NCBI GenBank assembly: GCA_037439705.1
Contig: JBBIVP010000029.1
Span: 1-15,299, forward strand
DNA length: 15,299 nucleotides
Source of the DNA: JBBIVP01 sp037439705 [NCBI: bacterium]
GTDB lineage: Bacteria > JBBIVP01
Reading direction: 5' to 3'
Below are positions 6,290 through 14,900 of the stretch, one piece after another. The number at the start of each line of letters is the position of its first letter. The first letter of the stretch is position 1. A program made the position numbers and the translations under genes. Under the pieces are notes generated by a model. That model was not told the DNA's origin. It ran no database searches and saw only the letters and a list, made by a program, of their open reading frames with translations.

Positions 6290-7069
6290 ATGGAGAAGGT
6301 GATTTTTGAAAAAAGGGATGGAATTGGATGGTTGTGGATTAATCGTCCAGATGTCAGAAATGCCATTGATAAAGAAACTGCAATAAGGATGAGGGAAATA
6401 ATACTCTCTTTCCATAAAGATAGAGATGTTCGCCTCCTTGCCATATCTGGAAAGGGAGATAATTTTTCATCCGGGGCAGAGCTCAAAAAGGAAGATGGTG
6501 TTGATGGAGTATCAGGTTCCCATGAGGTTAGAATAAGGAGCATTTACCAGGGAATAATTCTTGCAATAAGGGACTGTCCGAAACCGGTAGTGGCACTCGT
6601 TAAGGGATATGCTGTTGGTTTTGGATGCGATATCGCTCTTACCTGCGATTTGAGGCTTGCATCAAGAGATGCAAAATTTTCGGAAATTTTTGTTTCCCTT
6701 TCCCTTGTTCCGGATGGAGGAGGCTCTTATAACCTTCCAAAAATTGTAGGTCTGGGAAGGGCACTTGAACTTATGTTTACCGGAAGGTTTGTTTCTGCTG
6801 ATGAAGCCCTTTCAATGGGACTTGTGAATGCAGTATACGACGATGAGGCTTTTTATTCCTCCACAGAAAAATTTCTTAAAGAGATAGCGGAAAAATCTCT
6901 TTTTGCCCTTGAAAGAATAAAAAGGGCTGTTTATTCATCCATTCATGAGAATTTTATTGAATCCCTTGTTAGGGAAGCAAAATTTCAGGAAGAATGCATT
7001 CTTAACGAAGATTTCAAAATCAAGTTAAGGGAATTTTTTGAAAAAAAGAAAGGAGGAAAAGGTGCTTAA
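6290..7069 (+). CDS. enoyl-CoA hydratase/isomerase (crotonase) family protein, PaaG-like active site
   Basis: This 259-aa protein is a full-length crotonase-fold enzyme. The two oxyanion-hole segments are clear: NFSSGAEL (58-65) and GYAVGFGCDIALTCDLRLAS (106-125). The two glutamates that define true enoyl-CoA hydratases are not kept: the first position is Asp114, the second falls on a hydrophobic residue. Instead VPDGGGS (140-146) places Asp142 where PaaG-type and delta3,delta2-enoyl-CoA isomerases carry their catalytic Asp. I therefore expect a double-bond or epoxide isomerase-like reaction on an acyl-CoA rather than hydration. It starts one base after lpxA and overlaps rmlA by 8 bp, so it is co-expressed with lipid A and sugar-nucleotide genes. 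A role in shaping acyl chains for lipid A is possible but unproven. The substrate is unknown. Confidence 0.88.
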   Translation: MEKVIFEKRDGIGWLWINRPDVRNAIDKETAIRMREIILSFHKDRDVRLLAISGKGDNFSSGAELKKEDGVDGVSGSHEVRIRSIYQGIILAIRDCPKPVVALVKGYAVGFGCDIALTCDLRLASRDAKFSEIFVSLSLVPDGGGSYNLPKIVGLGRALELMFTGRFVSADEALSMGLVNAVYDDEAFYSSTEKFLKEIAEKSLFALERIKRAVYSSIHENFIESLVREAKFQEECILNEDFKIKLREFFEKKKGGKGA

Positions 7070-8135
7070 GGGGCTTATACTTTCAGGAGGAAAGGGGACG
7101 AGGTTGAGACCTATAACCTATACATCGGCGAAGCAGTTGATTCCAATTGCAAACAAGCCTGTTCTCTTTTATGGAATTGAAGCACTTGTTGAAAGCGGAA
7201 TTACGGATATTGGAATTGTGGTCGGGCATACAAAGGATGAAATAATGGAATGTGCGGGTGATGGTTCAAACTGGGGTGCCCATTTTACCTACATATATCA
7301 GCCAGAACCACTCGGACTTGCCCATGCGGTTATGATATCAGAGGATTTTATAAAGGATTCTCCTTTTGTTATGTATCTTGGAGATAACCTTATTCTGGGA
7401 GGAAAAAAATCCCTTGTGGAGGATTTCAAAAAAAGCAATGCCAATTCGTTCATCCTCCTTGCAAGGGTAAAGGACCCGAGGCAATTTGGAGTGGCTGAAT
7501 TAAAGGATGGAAGGGTGGTAAGGCTTGAGGAGAAACCGAAGGAGCCAAAAAGCGACCTCGCTCTTGTTGGCGTTTACATATTTGATAAAAACATCTTCAA
7601 GGCTGTAGAAGAGATAAAGCCTTCATGGAGGAATGAACTGGAGATAACAGATGCAATTCAATGGCTCGTTTCAAACGGTTATGATGTCCGTCCTCACATA
7701 GTTAAAGGGTGGTGGAAGGATACAGGCAAACTTGAGGATTTGCTGGAGGCGAACAGAATGGTTCTTGATTCCTTTGATGTGGAGGTGGTAAACAGGGGGA
7801 AAATAGATTCTTCATCAGATGTTCAGTTCAAGGTTGTAATTGAAGAAGATGCGGAAGTGAAGAACAGCACAATTCGTGGTCCTGCAATTATTGGAAAAAG
7901 GACAAAGGTAATAAATTCATATATAGGTCCATTCACATCTATTCATGACGATGTCTGGATTGAGAACTGCGAGATAGAACATTCAATTGTTCTTTCAGGT
8001 TCAAGGATTGTGAATATACCGGGCAGAATTATTGACAGCCTCGTGGGAAAGAATGTTTCCATTTCGACCGAAGAGAAATCTCCAAAGGCTCACAGGTTTC
8101 TTCTTGGAGATCACAGCAAGGTTGTGATAAAGTAA
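7062..8135 (+). CDS. rmlA: glucose-1-phosphate thymidylyltransferase, long form
   Basis: RmlA makes dTDP-glucose from dTTP and glucose-1-phosphate, the entry step to dTDP-rhamnose and other dTDP-deoxysugars. I choose the GTG at 7062 (357 aa) because AGGAGG ends 5 nt before it and the protein then begins directly with the nucleotide-binding strand. A further in-frame ATG at 7038 would only add eight charged residues lying inside the crotonase gene. The nucleotidyltransferase motif SGGKGTRLRP is at 8-17, AKQLIPIANKPV follows with Lys24, and the metal-binding Asp is at YLGDN (Asp108). After about residue 245 a left-handed beta-helix tail with isoleucine-rich hexapeptides (IEEDAEVKNSTIRGPAIIGK) marks the long form rather than the 290-residue short form. 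The rml order here is A-C-B-D. Confidence 0.94.
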   Translation: MLKGLILSGGKGTRLRPITYTSAKQLIPIANKPVLFYGIEALVESGITDIGIVVGHTKDEIMECAGDGSNWGAHFTYIYQPEPLGLAHAVMISEDFIKDSPFVMYLGDNLILGGKKSLVEDFKKSNANSFILLARVKDPRQFGVAELKDGRVVRLEEKPKEPKSDLALVGVYIFDKNIFKAVEEIKPSWRNELEITDAIQWLVSNGYDVRPHIVKGWWKDTGKLEDLLEANRMVLDSFDVEVVNRGKIDSSSDVQFKVVIEEDAEVKNSTIRGPAIIGKRTKVINSYIGPFTSIHDDVWIENCEIEHSIVLSGSRIVNIPGRIIDSLVGKNVSISTEEKSPKAHRFLLGDHSKVVIK

Positions 8136-8155
8136 AAAAATAAAAGGAGTGAAAA

Positions 8156-8611
8156 ATGATAGACGGAGTAAAAACAAAAAAGCTTAGGGTGATTCCCGAC
8201 GAAAGGGGAAGGCTTATGGAGATTTTGAGGTCGGACGATGAGTTTTTTATAAAGTTCGGTCAGGTTTATGTAACCACTGCATATCCCGGGGTTGTGAAGG
8301 CGTGGCATTACCACAAAAAACAGTATGATAACATAACATGCATCCATGGAATGGTTAAACTCGTTCTATACGACCCGAGAGATGGTTCACCTACAAAGGG
8401 TGAGGTGAATGAGTTTTTCATAGGGATTCACAATCCCCTTCTCGTTCACATTCCTCCATTTGTTTATCACGGATTTAAGTGCATCTCAGAAAGTGAAGCA
8501 ATAGTTATGAACTGCCCCACAGAGCTCTACAATTACAATGAGCCAGATGAGTTCAGGGTGGATCCAAAAAGCAAAGAAGTTCCATACAACTGGGAGAGGA
8601 TTGAGAGGTGA
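8156..8611 (+). CDS. rmlC: RmlC-like dTDP-4-keto-6-deoxyglucose epimerase (short cupin form)
   Basis: This 151-aa cupin occupies the rmlC position between rmlA and rmlB. It is about 30 residues shorter than classical RmlC (about 180) and belongs to a divergent branch. The usual GLHYQ is replaced by AWHYHKKQYDN, which keeps the catalytic-type histidine. LYDPRDGSPTKGE corresponds to the conserved DLR..SPTFG region, PPFVYHGF to the P.G.AHGF segment, and LYNYNEPDEF to the Tyr-containing segment before the C-terminal Asp. Epimerisation at C3 and C5, or at C3 only, would feed RmlD, so the end sugar could be L-rhamnose or an isomer. AAGGAG at 8144-8149 precedes the ATG by 6 nt, and the stop overlaps rmlB by 4 nt (GTGA). 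Confidence 0.8.
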   Translation: MIDGVKTKKLRVIPDERGRLMEILRSDDEFFIKFGQVYVTTAYPGVVKAWHYHKKQYDNITCIHGMVKLVLYDPRDGSPTKGEVNEFFIGIHNPLLVHIPPFVYHGFKCISESEAIVMNCPTELYNYNEPDEFRVDPKSKEVPYNWERIER

Positions 8612-9609
8612 AGGTTCTTGTTACAGGAGGAGCAGGATTCATAGGCTCAAATCTCGTTCGCTTTCTCATTGAAAATACAGACTGGGGAGTGATTGTTCTT
8701 GATAAACTCACATACGCAGGAAACCTTGAAAATCTGAAGGGGCTTGATTCAAATCCCAGGTTTAAGTTTGTAAGGGGAGATATAGTGGACAGAAAAACGG
8801 TTGACAGCTGTATGAAAGGAGTGAGAATAGTATTTCATCTGGCCGCGGAGAGTCATGTTGACAGAAGCATATTAAGGCCACAGGATTTCGTTATCACAAA
8901 TGTTTTAGGAACCCATATCCTTCTTGAATCTGCCCTATTTTTTAAGCCCCACCTATTCATAAATGTTTCAACCGATGAGGTTTACGGCTCTATAAAAGAG
9001 GGAAGTTTTAAAGAGGATTCTCCACTTTCTCCCTCTTCTCCCTATTCAGCCTCCAAGGCTTCCCAGGACCTTCTGGGTCAGGCGTATTTCAAAACCTTTT
9101 CCCTTCCGGTTATTACAACGAGATGCTCAAACAACTATGGTGAATATCAGTTTCCTGAAAAACTGATTCCCCTGACAATAACTAATGCGCTTGAGGGAAA
9201 GCGGATTCCGGTTTATGGAAATGGAGAGAACATAAGGGACTGGATACATGTTAAAGACCATGTGAAAGCCATTTACCTTATTTCTCAGAAAGGAAAACCG
9301 GGAGAGATCTACAATATAGCAGGAAAATGTGAGAAAAAAAATATAGATGTGGTGAAAAAAATTCTAAAAATACTCGGTAAGGATGAAAGTTTAATAAAAT
9401 TTGTGAAGGACAGACCCGGACACGATTTCAGATATTCAATGGATACAAGCAAAATAGAGAGGGAAATAGGATGGAAGCCGGAGATAGAATTTGAGGATGG
9501 TCTTCAAATGACCATTAAATGGTTCATTGAAAACAGAGGATGGTGGGAGAGAATAAAGAGCGGAGAGTATATGAAATTTTATGAGGAGTGGTATGGCTCA
9601 AGGCTTTAA
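8608..9609 (+). CDS. rmlB: dTDP-glucose 4,6-dehydratase
   Basis: RmlB converts dTDP-glucose to dTDP-4-keto-6-deoxyglucose with bound NAD. It is an extended short-chain dehydrogenase of 333 residues. The Rossmann motif TGGAGFIGSN is at 6-15. LDKLTYAGNLENL (31-43), FHLAAESHVDRSI (76-88), the active-site STDEVYG (121-127; Asp123 and Glu124) and YSASK (146-150; Tyr146 and Lys150) follow. RCSNNYGEYQFPEK and the YGNGENIRDWIHV segment complete the family signature. The start is GTG, overlapping the rmlC TGA, with GAGAGGA 7 nt upstream. All catalytic residues are present. The 3' end overlaps rmlD by 17 bp. Confidence 0.96.
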   Translation: MKVLVTGGAGFIGSNLVRFLIENTDWGVIVLDKLTYAGNLENLKGLDSNPRFKFVRGDIVDRKTVDSCMKGVRIVFHLAAESHVDRSILRPQDFVITNVLGTHILLESALFFKPHLFINVSTDEVYGSIKEGSFKEDSPLSPSSPYSASKASQDLLGQAYFKTFSLPVITTRCSNNYGEYQFPEKLIPLTITNALEGKRIPVYGNGENIRDWIHVKDHVKAIYLISQKGKPGEIYNIAGKCEKKNIDVVKKILKILGKDESLIKFVKDRPGHDFRYSMDTSKIEREIGWKPEIEFEDGLQMTIKWFIENRGWWERIKSGEYMKFYEEWYGSRL

Positions 9610-10459
9610 AAGGCTCGTCATAACGGGCGCAAAAGGAATGCTCGCTTCCTACCTCGTTGATAAATTGAGGAGAGAGGGGTTTGGAGATTCAATTTTTCCA
9701 TTTTCAAAAGAAGAACTTGATATCACAGATGGAGATTCGCTGAAAAAAATTCTTTATGAGATAAAGCCTGATGTTCTCGTAAACTGTGCTGCCCTCACGG
9801 ATGTGGATGCCTGTGAGGAGGAGTATAAAAGGGCGTTTAAGGTAAATGCCCTTGGACCAAGGCTTCTTGCAAGGTTTTCAAACGAACTCAACTTCAAACT
9901 TATTCACATATCCACTGATTACATATTTGATGGAAAAAAGAAAGAGTTATACACCGAGGAGGATTCTCCCAATCCAGTGAACCTTTACGGAAGGTCAAAG
10001 CTTGAGGGAGAAAGGTGGGTTCAGAATTCAAAGAATTTTTTGATAATAAGGACATCTTGGCTTTTCGGAAAGGGAAAAATGAACTTTGTAGGCTTTCTTT
10101 TTGAAAAACTCAGAAGTTCAGGAGAGGTTCGGGTGATAAAAGACCAGATAGGTTCACCAACCTATGCAGATGACCTCGCAAAAGTTATAATTGAACTCAT
10201 AAGAAAGGGGGTCAATGGGATAATAAATGTTGCCAACGAAGGATTCTGTTCAAGGTATGAAATTGCAAGAAAGGTTATGGGATTGATGAAGACAGATGCA
10301 GTTATTTATGAGCTTCCCCAGGAGGAAATGAAGAGACCCGCAAGAAGACCCCTTTTCACTCCATTAAGTCTTGAAAAATTAAAATCCCTTGGAATTTTTA
10401 TGAGAAGGTGGGAGGATGCTGTTGAGGCCTATATTGAGGAATTAAAAAGGGAGGAATAA
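9593..10459 (+). CDS. rmlD: dTDP-4-dehydrorhamnose reductase
   Basis: RmlD performs the NAD(P)H-dependent last step to dTDP-L-rhamnose. I choose the ATG at 9593 (288 aa, MAQGFKRLVITGAKG) because GAGGAG at 9583-9588 lies 4 nt before it; an ATG four codons upstream would sit before that site. The Rossmann motif TGAKGML (11-17), VNCAALTDVDACEE, the active-site Thr108 in STDYIFDG, YGRSK with Tyr132 and Lys136, and RTSWLFG are in the order of the family. The gene overlaps rmlB and directly abuts ugd, whose ATG begins at the base after the stop codon. Because the upstream cupin is a divergent RmlC, the stereochemistry of the final deoxy sugar should be treated as probable, not certain. Confidence 0.93.
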   Translation: MAQGFKRLVITGAKGMLASYLVDKLRREGFGDSIFPFSKEELDITDGDSLKKILYEIKPDVLVNCAALTDVDACEEEYKRAFKVNALGPRLLARFSNELNFKLIHISTDYIFDGKKKELYTEEDSPNPVNLYGRSKLEGERWVQNSKNFLIIRTSWLFGKGKMNFVGFLFEKLRSSGEVRVIKDQIGSPTYADDLAKVIIELIRKGVNGIINVANEGFCSRYEIARKVMGLMKTDAVIYELPQEEMKRPARRPLFTPLSLEKLKSLGIFMRRWEDAVEAYIEELKREE

Positions 10460-11749
10460 ATGAAGATATGCGTTATTGGAACGGGTTATGTAGGGCTTGT
10501 GACAGGTGTATGCCTTTCAGATAGCGGAAATGAGGTTGTAGGATATGATATTGATGAGAAAAAGATAGAGATGCTCAAAAGTGGTGAAACTCCAATCTAT
10601 GAGCCATTCCTTAAGGAAATGCTAATAAGAAACATTCAGTTAAAAAGGCTCTCTTTTACCAATAACCCTGAAACTGCCTTGAGAGACAAAGAACTGGTAT
10701 TCATCGCAGTTGGAACCCCTTCAAAGAAGGATGGAAGCCCTGACCTAAAATTTTTCTGGTCAGCAGTAAAAACAATAAAAAATTTTTCAAAACCTGGAAC
10801 GATTGTTGTTGTAAAGAGCACTGTTCCAGTTGGAACATCTGACCTCGTTCAGAAAAAACTTGGAAAGAATTTTAAGGTTTTATCAAATCCAGAGTTTTTG
10901 AAGGAAGGAAGCGCTGTTGAGGATTTCTTAAGACCCGACAGGGTTATAATAGGTGGTGAAGATGAGAGGGCAATTGAGGTTTTAAAAACCTTACACCTTC
11001 CCTATGTTAGAACTGGAAATCCAATCCTCATTATGGAAAGGAGAAGCGCTGAGATGACAAAGTACGCATCAAATGCCATGCTTGCATTGAGGGTTTCTTT
11101 TATGAATGAGATTGCAAATCTCTGCGAAAGACTTGGAGCGGATGTGGAATGCGTGAGGAAGGGTATAGGAACAGACAAAAGGATTGGCTCAAAGTATCTT
11201 TTTCCAGGAACTGGATATGGAGGAAGTTGTTTTCCAAAGGATGTTCAGGGATTAATATCAATGGCGAAATCCTCTGGATACAATCCATTTCTTATAAAGG
11301 CGATTGAGGAGGTGAACAAGAAACAGAAGGAGATTCTTATAAAAAAGGCAGAGGAGCATTTTAAGATCCTCAAGGGAAAGAGGTTTTGCGTATGGGGGTT
11401 ATCCTTCAAACCAAATACAGACGATATGAGGGAGGCGCCATCCATAACTGTTATAAATGGATTGTTAAGGAGGGGAGCAATTGTTACTGCTTACGACCCT
11501 GTTGCAATGGAAAAAGCAAAGATGATATTTAAAAAGAAGATATGTTTTGGAACTGATATGTATTCTTCTGCTGAGGGAGCGGATGCAATTTTTCTCATAA
11601 CAGAATGGCAGGAGTTCAGGCTTCCAGATTTCAAGAGATTGAAAAAGATAATGAAAACTCCCGTGATATTTGATGGAAGAAACATATACGAACCGAAGGA
11701 GTTAAAGAAAGAGGGCTTTATTTACTATGGAATTGGAAGATTGGCATGA
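10460..11749 (+). CDS. ugd: UDP-glucose 6-dehydrogenase
   Basis: Ugd oxidises UDP-glucose to UDP-glucuronate with two NAD, supplying acidic sugars for LPS core, O-antigen or capsule. The 429 residues show the NAD-binding Rossmann start MKICVIGTGYVGLVTG, the AVGTPSKKDGSPDL loop (83-96), STVPVGTS (120-127) and NPEFLKEGSAVEDF (143-156). AEMTKYASNAMLA carries Lys201 and Asn205. The catalytic cysteine is Cys257 in GYGGSCFPKD. The C-terminal UDP-binding domain starts near GLSFKPNTDDMREAPS. A related UDP-sugar dehydrogenase, such as UDP-mannuronate-type, is less likely because the motifs are of the UDP-glucose class. AAGGGAGG lies 5 nt before the ATG. It is the last gene of the run; no convincing intrinsic terminator follows. 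Confidence 0.95.
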   Translation: MKICVIGTGYVGLVTGVCLSDSGNEVVGYDIDEKKIEMLKSGETPIYEPFLKEMLIRNIQLKRLSFTNNPETALRDKELVFIAVGTPSKKDGSPDLKFFWSAVKTIKNFSKPGTIVVVKSTVPVGTSDLVQKKLGKNFKVLSNPEFLKEGSAVEDFLRPDRVIIGGEDERAIEVLKTLHLPYVRTGNPILIMERRSAEMTKYASNAMLALRVSFMNEIANLCERLGADVECVRKGIGTDKRIGSKYLFPGTGYGGSCFPKDVQGLISMAKSSGYNPFLIKAIEEVNKKQKEILIKKAEEHFKILKGKRFCVWGLSFKPNTDDMREAPSITVINGLLRRGAIVTAYDPVAMEKAKMIFKKKICFGTDMYSSAEGADAIFLITEWQEFRLPDFKRLKKIMKTPVIFDGRNIYEPKELKKEGFIYYGIGRLA

Positions 11750-11766
11750 ATTTTGCAACAAAAATA

Positions 11767-11813
11767 GAAATTTAAAATTTCGCTTGACAGATGTTTTCTT
11801 TTTTTGTTAAAAT
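11767..11813 (+). promoter_or_regulatory. strong sigma-70-type promoter with AT-rich palindrome just upstream
   Basis: A perfect -35 TTGACA (11784-11789), an 18-nt spacer and TAAAAT (11808-11813) form the best promoter match in the window. Directly upstream, 11767-11781 is a perfect inverted repeat (GAAATTT, one base, AAATTTC) in a position where an A/T-rich UP element or an operator would lie. A start near 11820 would give a leader of about 95 nt for the large secreted protein. Together with the AGGAGGTG ribosome binding site at 11903-11910 this suggests high expression; that is inference. Confidence 0.65.
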
Positions 11814-11865
11814 TGACTTATAGGAATGTGGAAAATGGAGAATTTAAAGTTCCAACCCAACAATT

Positions 11866-11879
11866 GGTGGTTTACCACC
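11866..11879 (+). other. leader hairpin in the 5' UTR of the large secreted protein
   Basis: GGTGG (11866-11870), a TTTA loop and CCACC (11875-11879) form a GC-rich 5-bp stem in otherwise AT-rich leader sequence. It is not followed by a T-run, so it is not a terminator. It may stabilise the mRNA or be a binding site. No known riboswitch was recognised in the leader. Confidence 0.4.
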
Positions 11880-11915
11880 TTAAACTATATAAAAAAACAA
11901 AAAGGAGGTGTCAAG

Positions 11916-14900
11916 ATGAAGCGATTGTGTGAAGTGCTTGTAGCGGTAGGAGTTGTTCTCCTCGCAGCAAATCTCTATGCGCATACCACAATCCAGAAGG
12001 GACCTCAGCTGCCATCAGCAACAGGCAACCTTCAGTCAGACTACGGAAGATCCTATGTTGACCTTGAGCCAACCATAATGGGGGTGAGGCTCACAAATGC
12101 GGGTCTTGACTATCTGGAAAGGCTGATAAACGATGTGCTTCAAGACCCCAATCTCCTTGAATATGTGGATTGTATTGTCAAAGGGATGCTTGATGCAGAC
12201 ACAGGAGATGGAACCGATGAGGTTGAGTGGAACCTCCAAACGGATTCCTGCGATGATACAGGAGGGCGGTATGACCCTGGAGCCGTTCTTGAGCCTACCT
12301 GTATCTCTGTCCCGATTGTTGGAAGCTTCTGCCTTATGCTTCTGGTTATGGATGACCCACTTGATACAGGAGATAGAATATTGGAATGGCACATTAATAC
12401 TACAACTAACATAGGGGATGATTTTCCAAGGCTTGATTTTGTTCCTGATACGAGGACGAACAAGATTCTTCGTTATGCTGGTGAATCAGATGCAGCACAC
12501 GATTACGATGACTCCCTTGATTTGAGGATTTACATAGCAGATATAATCCTTGATACAGTTTTTACAAATCCAACCCCAATCACAACCCCCCAGTATCCAT
12601 CAGCAACATCAGATACCTGCTCATCAACCCTTCAGGATGGCCCAGCATGCCTTGGAGATGCAACCTGCGGGGAGCAGGATGTCCAGGATTACTACGACCC
12701 AGCAACAGACATATCAAACTATGTAAATGCATGGGCAAGGCTTGTTATTGGTTGCTATGACGGACCAACAGCTGGACTTGACCCTGCTGAACAGATTGCA
12801 GAAGACCTCTGTTCAGGCACACAGGCACCACTCATTCTATCAACATCAATAAGGGCTGGTCTTTCCTATGATGATAGAACACACATAAATTATTCTGCAG
12901 ATGATGGCTCTCCTGATTCGGGCGCATGGTGCGACCCTGATAGGGACGCAGATAACGATTTTGGCTTAAACGGATGCCATTTAAAGGCACTTGATGTGAA
13001 CATTGCTGGTTTAGACCTCTATGCAAATGTTTATTTTCAATTTGACAGGAACGCTAACAGGGTATGCGCAACCTGTCCTGATGTATTTGGTGATAGGGTG
13101 GGTGATGGATTGACTGAATTTACAGGTAATCCAGGCCCTTCAAGCTGTTGTGGTGCAGCTAACAATGACTGCTCTACATTTTCTACGGAGGTGAAGGCTT
13201 TCTGTGACAGGAATGGAAACGACCTCTGTAATGATCCTTACGATGACCCGAATTACAATCCTACACAGCAGGTAGCAGGACTACTTCCATTCCTTGAGGC
13301 ACAGGTAATGGCAAGGCTTCAGGATGTATTCACATGCGATTGTTTATATGGAACATTCCCTGGTGGAAACGATGGAGATATATGCACACCAGATACAAAT
13401 GAGTGCGTAAATCCACAGACAGGACAATCAAGGGCAGGAACAAATGCCACCTGCGGTGATGAGGATTATCCTGCAAATGACCCTGGTTGCGTTGGTTATT
13501 ACCTCGCATCAACATTGAGAATGAACCTATCACCAACCCTTGACACAATATCCTTTGATCACCCACTAACCTCTGCAACAGACCCGATATACATAGATGC
13601 TGGAATAAGAACAGATATGTGGGCAGATTCGGTTGGCGTTCTTCTTCCAGGAGACCTCGGTCTTGACCTTTATTATACCTGGAATGGAGGAACAGAAACC
13701 GCACCAAACCTTGAGCCAATGACATCTTGCGTTACCCTTCAAACATTTGCTTCACCACAGTACACTGGACCAATCACACCCGTTGTATCTGAGCTCTGCT
13801 ATGATCAGAGGTACTTCAACCTTCCTGGATATTCCTGTACAGTAACAGAGATGACAACAGGTGTTGAAGGTTCTGATGAAGTATTTAATTCAGACCAGGC
13901 AACTGCTGAGTTCAAGCCATATAAGGTCAATCCTCAGCCCGCAACAACAAACGCATATACATATCACCTCGGTCTCGGAATCCATCACAACTTCTTCTCA
14001 AGGGCTATAACATCTATTATAAAATCAGGTGCTCTTTGCCTCACAATAAACGGAAATACTCCAACTATTGGGGAATTTATAACAGGTATACTCAATACAG
14101 GAACATTCGGTCTTCTTATGCCAAAACTTTCAGAGATATACGGTGATGATAATTATATGGAAATAAGGCTCGTTCCATCCTTCAAGAGACCAGAGCCCGC
14201 AGATTATGGTCCTGACTTTGAAACAGCATTCCCACCACAAACAACTGGTCCTCTTACACCCTTCTCCGATAAAATTGGGGATGTTCCATTCATACTTACT
14301 GGTGGATATTCAATAGCAGTCTTGAACCCAAACTATCCTCAATTCCCAACAGCTGTAACAACAGATACAGCGGACCTGACAGTTGGAATTCCTCACTTAA
14401 GACTCGACTTCCATGTGGTTGATGATGTAGGAGATGCAAATAGGGCATTCGGTCTTGACTTCGGAATGCTACTCGGCGTTGACCTTGAACTATTAAGGGA
14501 TGATTCAGCATTTGATCAGAGAACATTCCCGGGCGGTATAACAATGGTAACCGGTAGAATTATACATGCTGGTGTGAGCCTCTCATCAGCAGTTAACTAC
14601 TACCTTGAATACTATGAGGCACTTTCAGGACTTGGAAGACAGGATCTCAATTCAATCCTTTCAAACCTCATCCCAACAATACTTTCAATGGCAATAGGCT
14701 TAACAGCGGACATCGGACTTGACCTCGGAGCAGTCCTTCCTGTTCCACTGACAATAAGGACGGTTGATGATGGCGTATGCACAGGTCCAAACCAGGCTGC
14801 TAACCCTGGACAGACCTGTCCAGCTGCATCAATCCTTCCATACGGACCTGCGAGACCATTGATGCCTGGCAGCGCAATCACATGGAATGCACCCCTTTAC

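Noticed and set aside
7038-7061. Upstream ATG as the rmlA start
   Set aside because: It adds only eight charged residues inside the crotonase gene; the GTG at 7062 has an ideal AGGAGG 5 nt upstream.
6290-7069. FabZ (3-hydroxyacyl-ACP dehydratase) at its usual place beside lpxA
   Set aside because: The motifs are those of the crotonase fold (two oxyanion-hole segments), and the protein is 259 aa, not the about 145-aa hotdog fold of FabZ.
11866-11879. Intrinsic terminator of the ugd operon
   Set aside because: The hairpin has no T-run after it and lies downstream of a strong promoter, within the presumed leader of the next gene.
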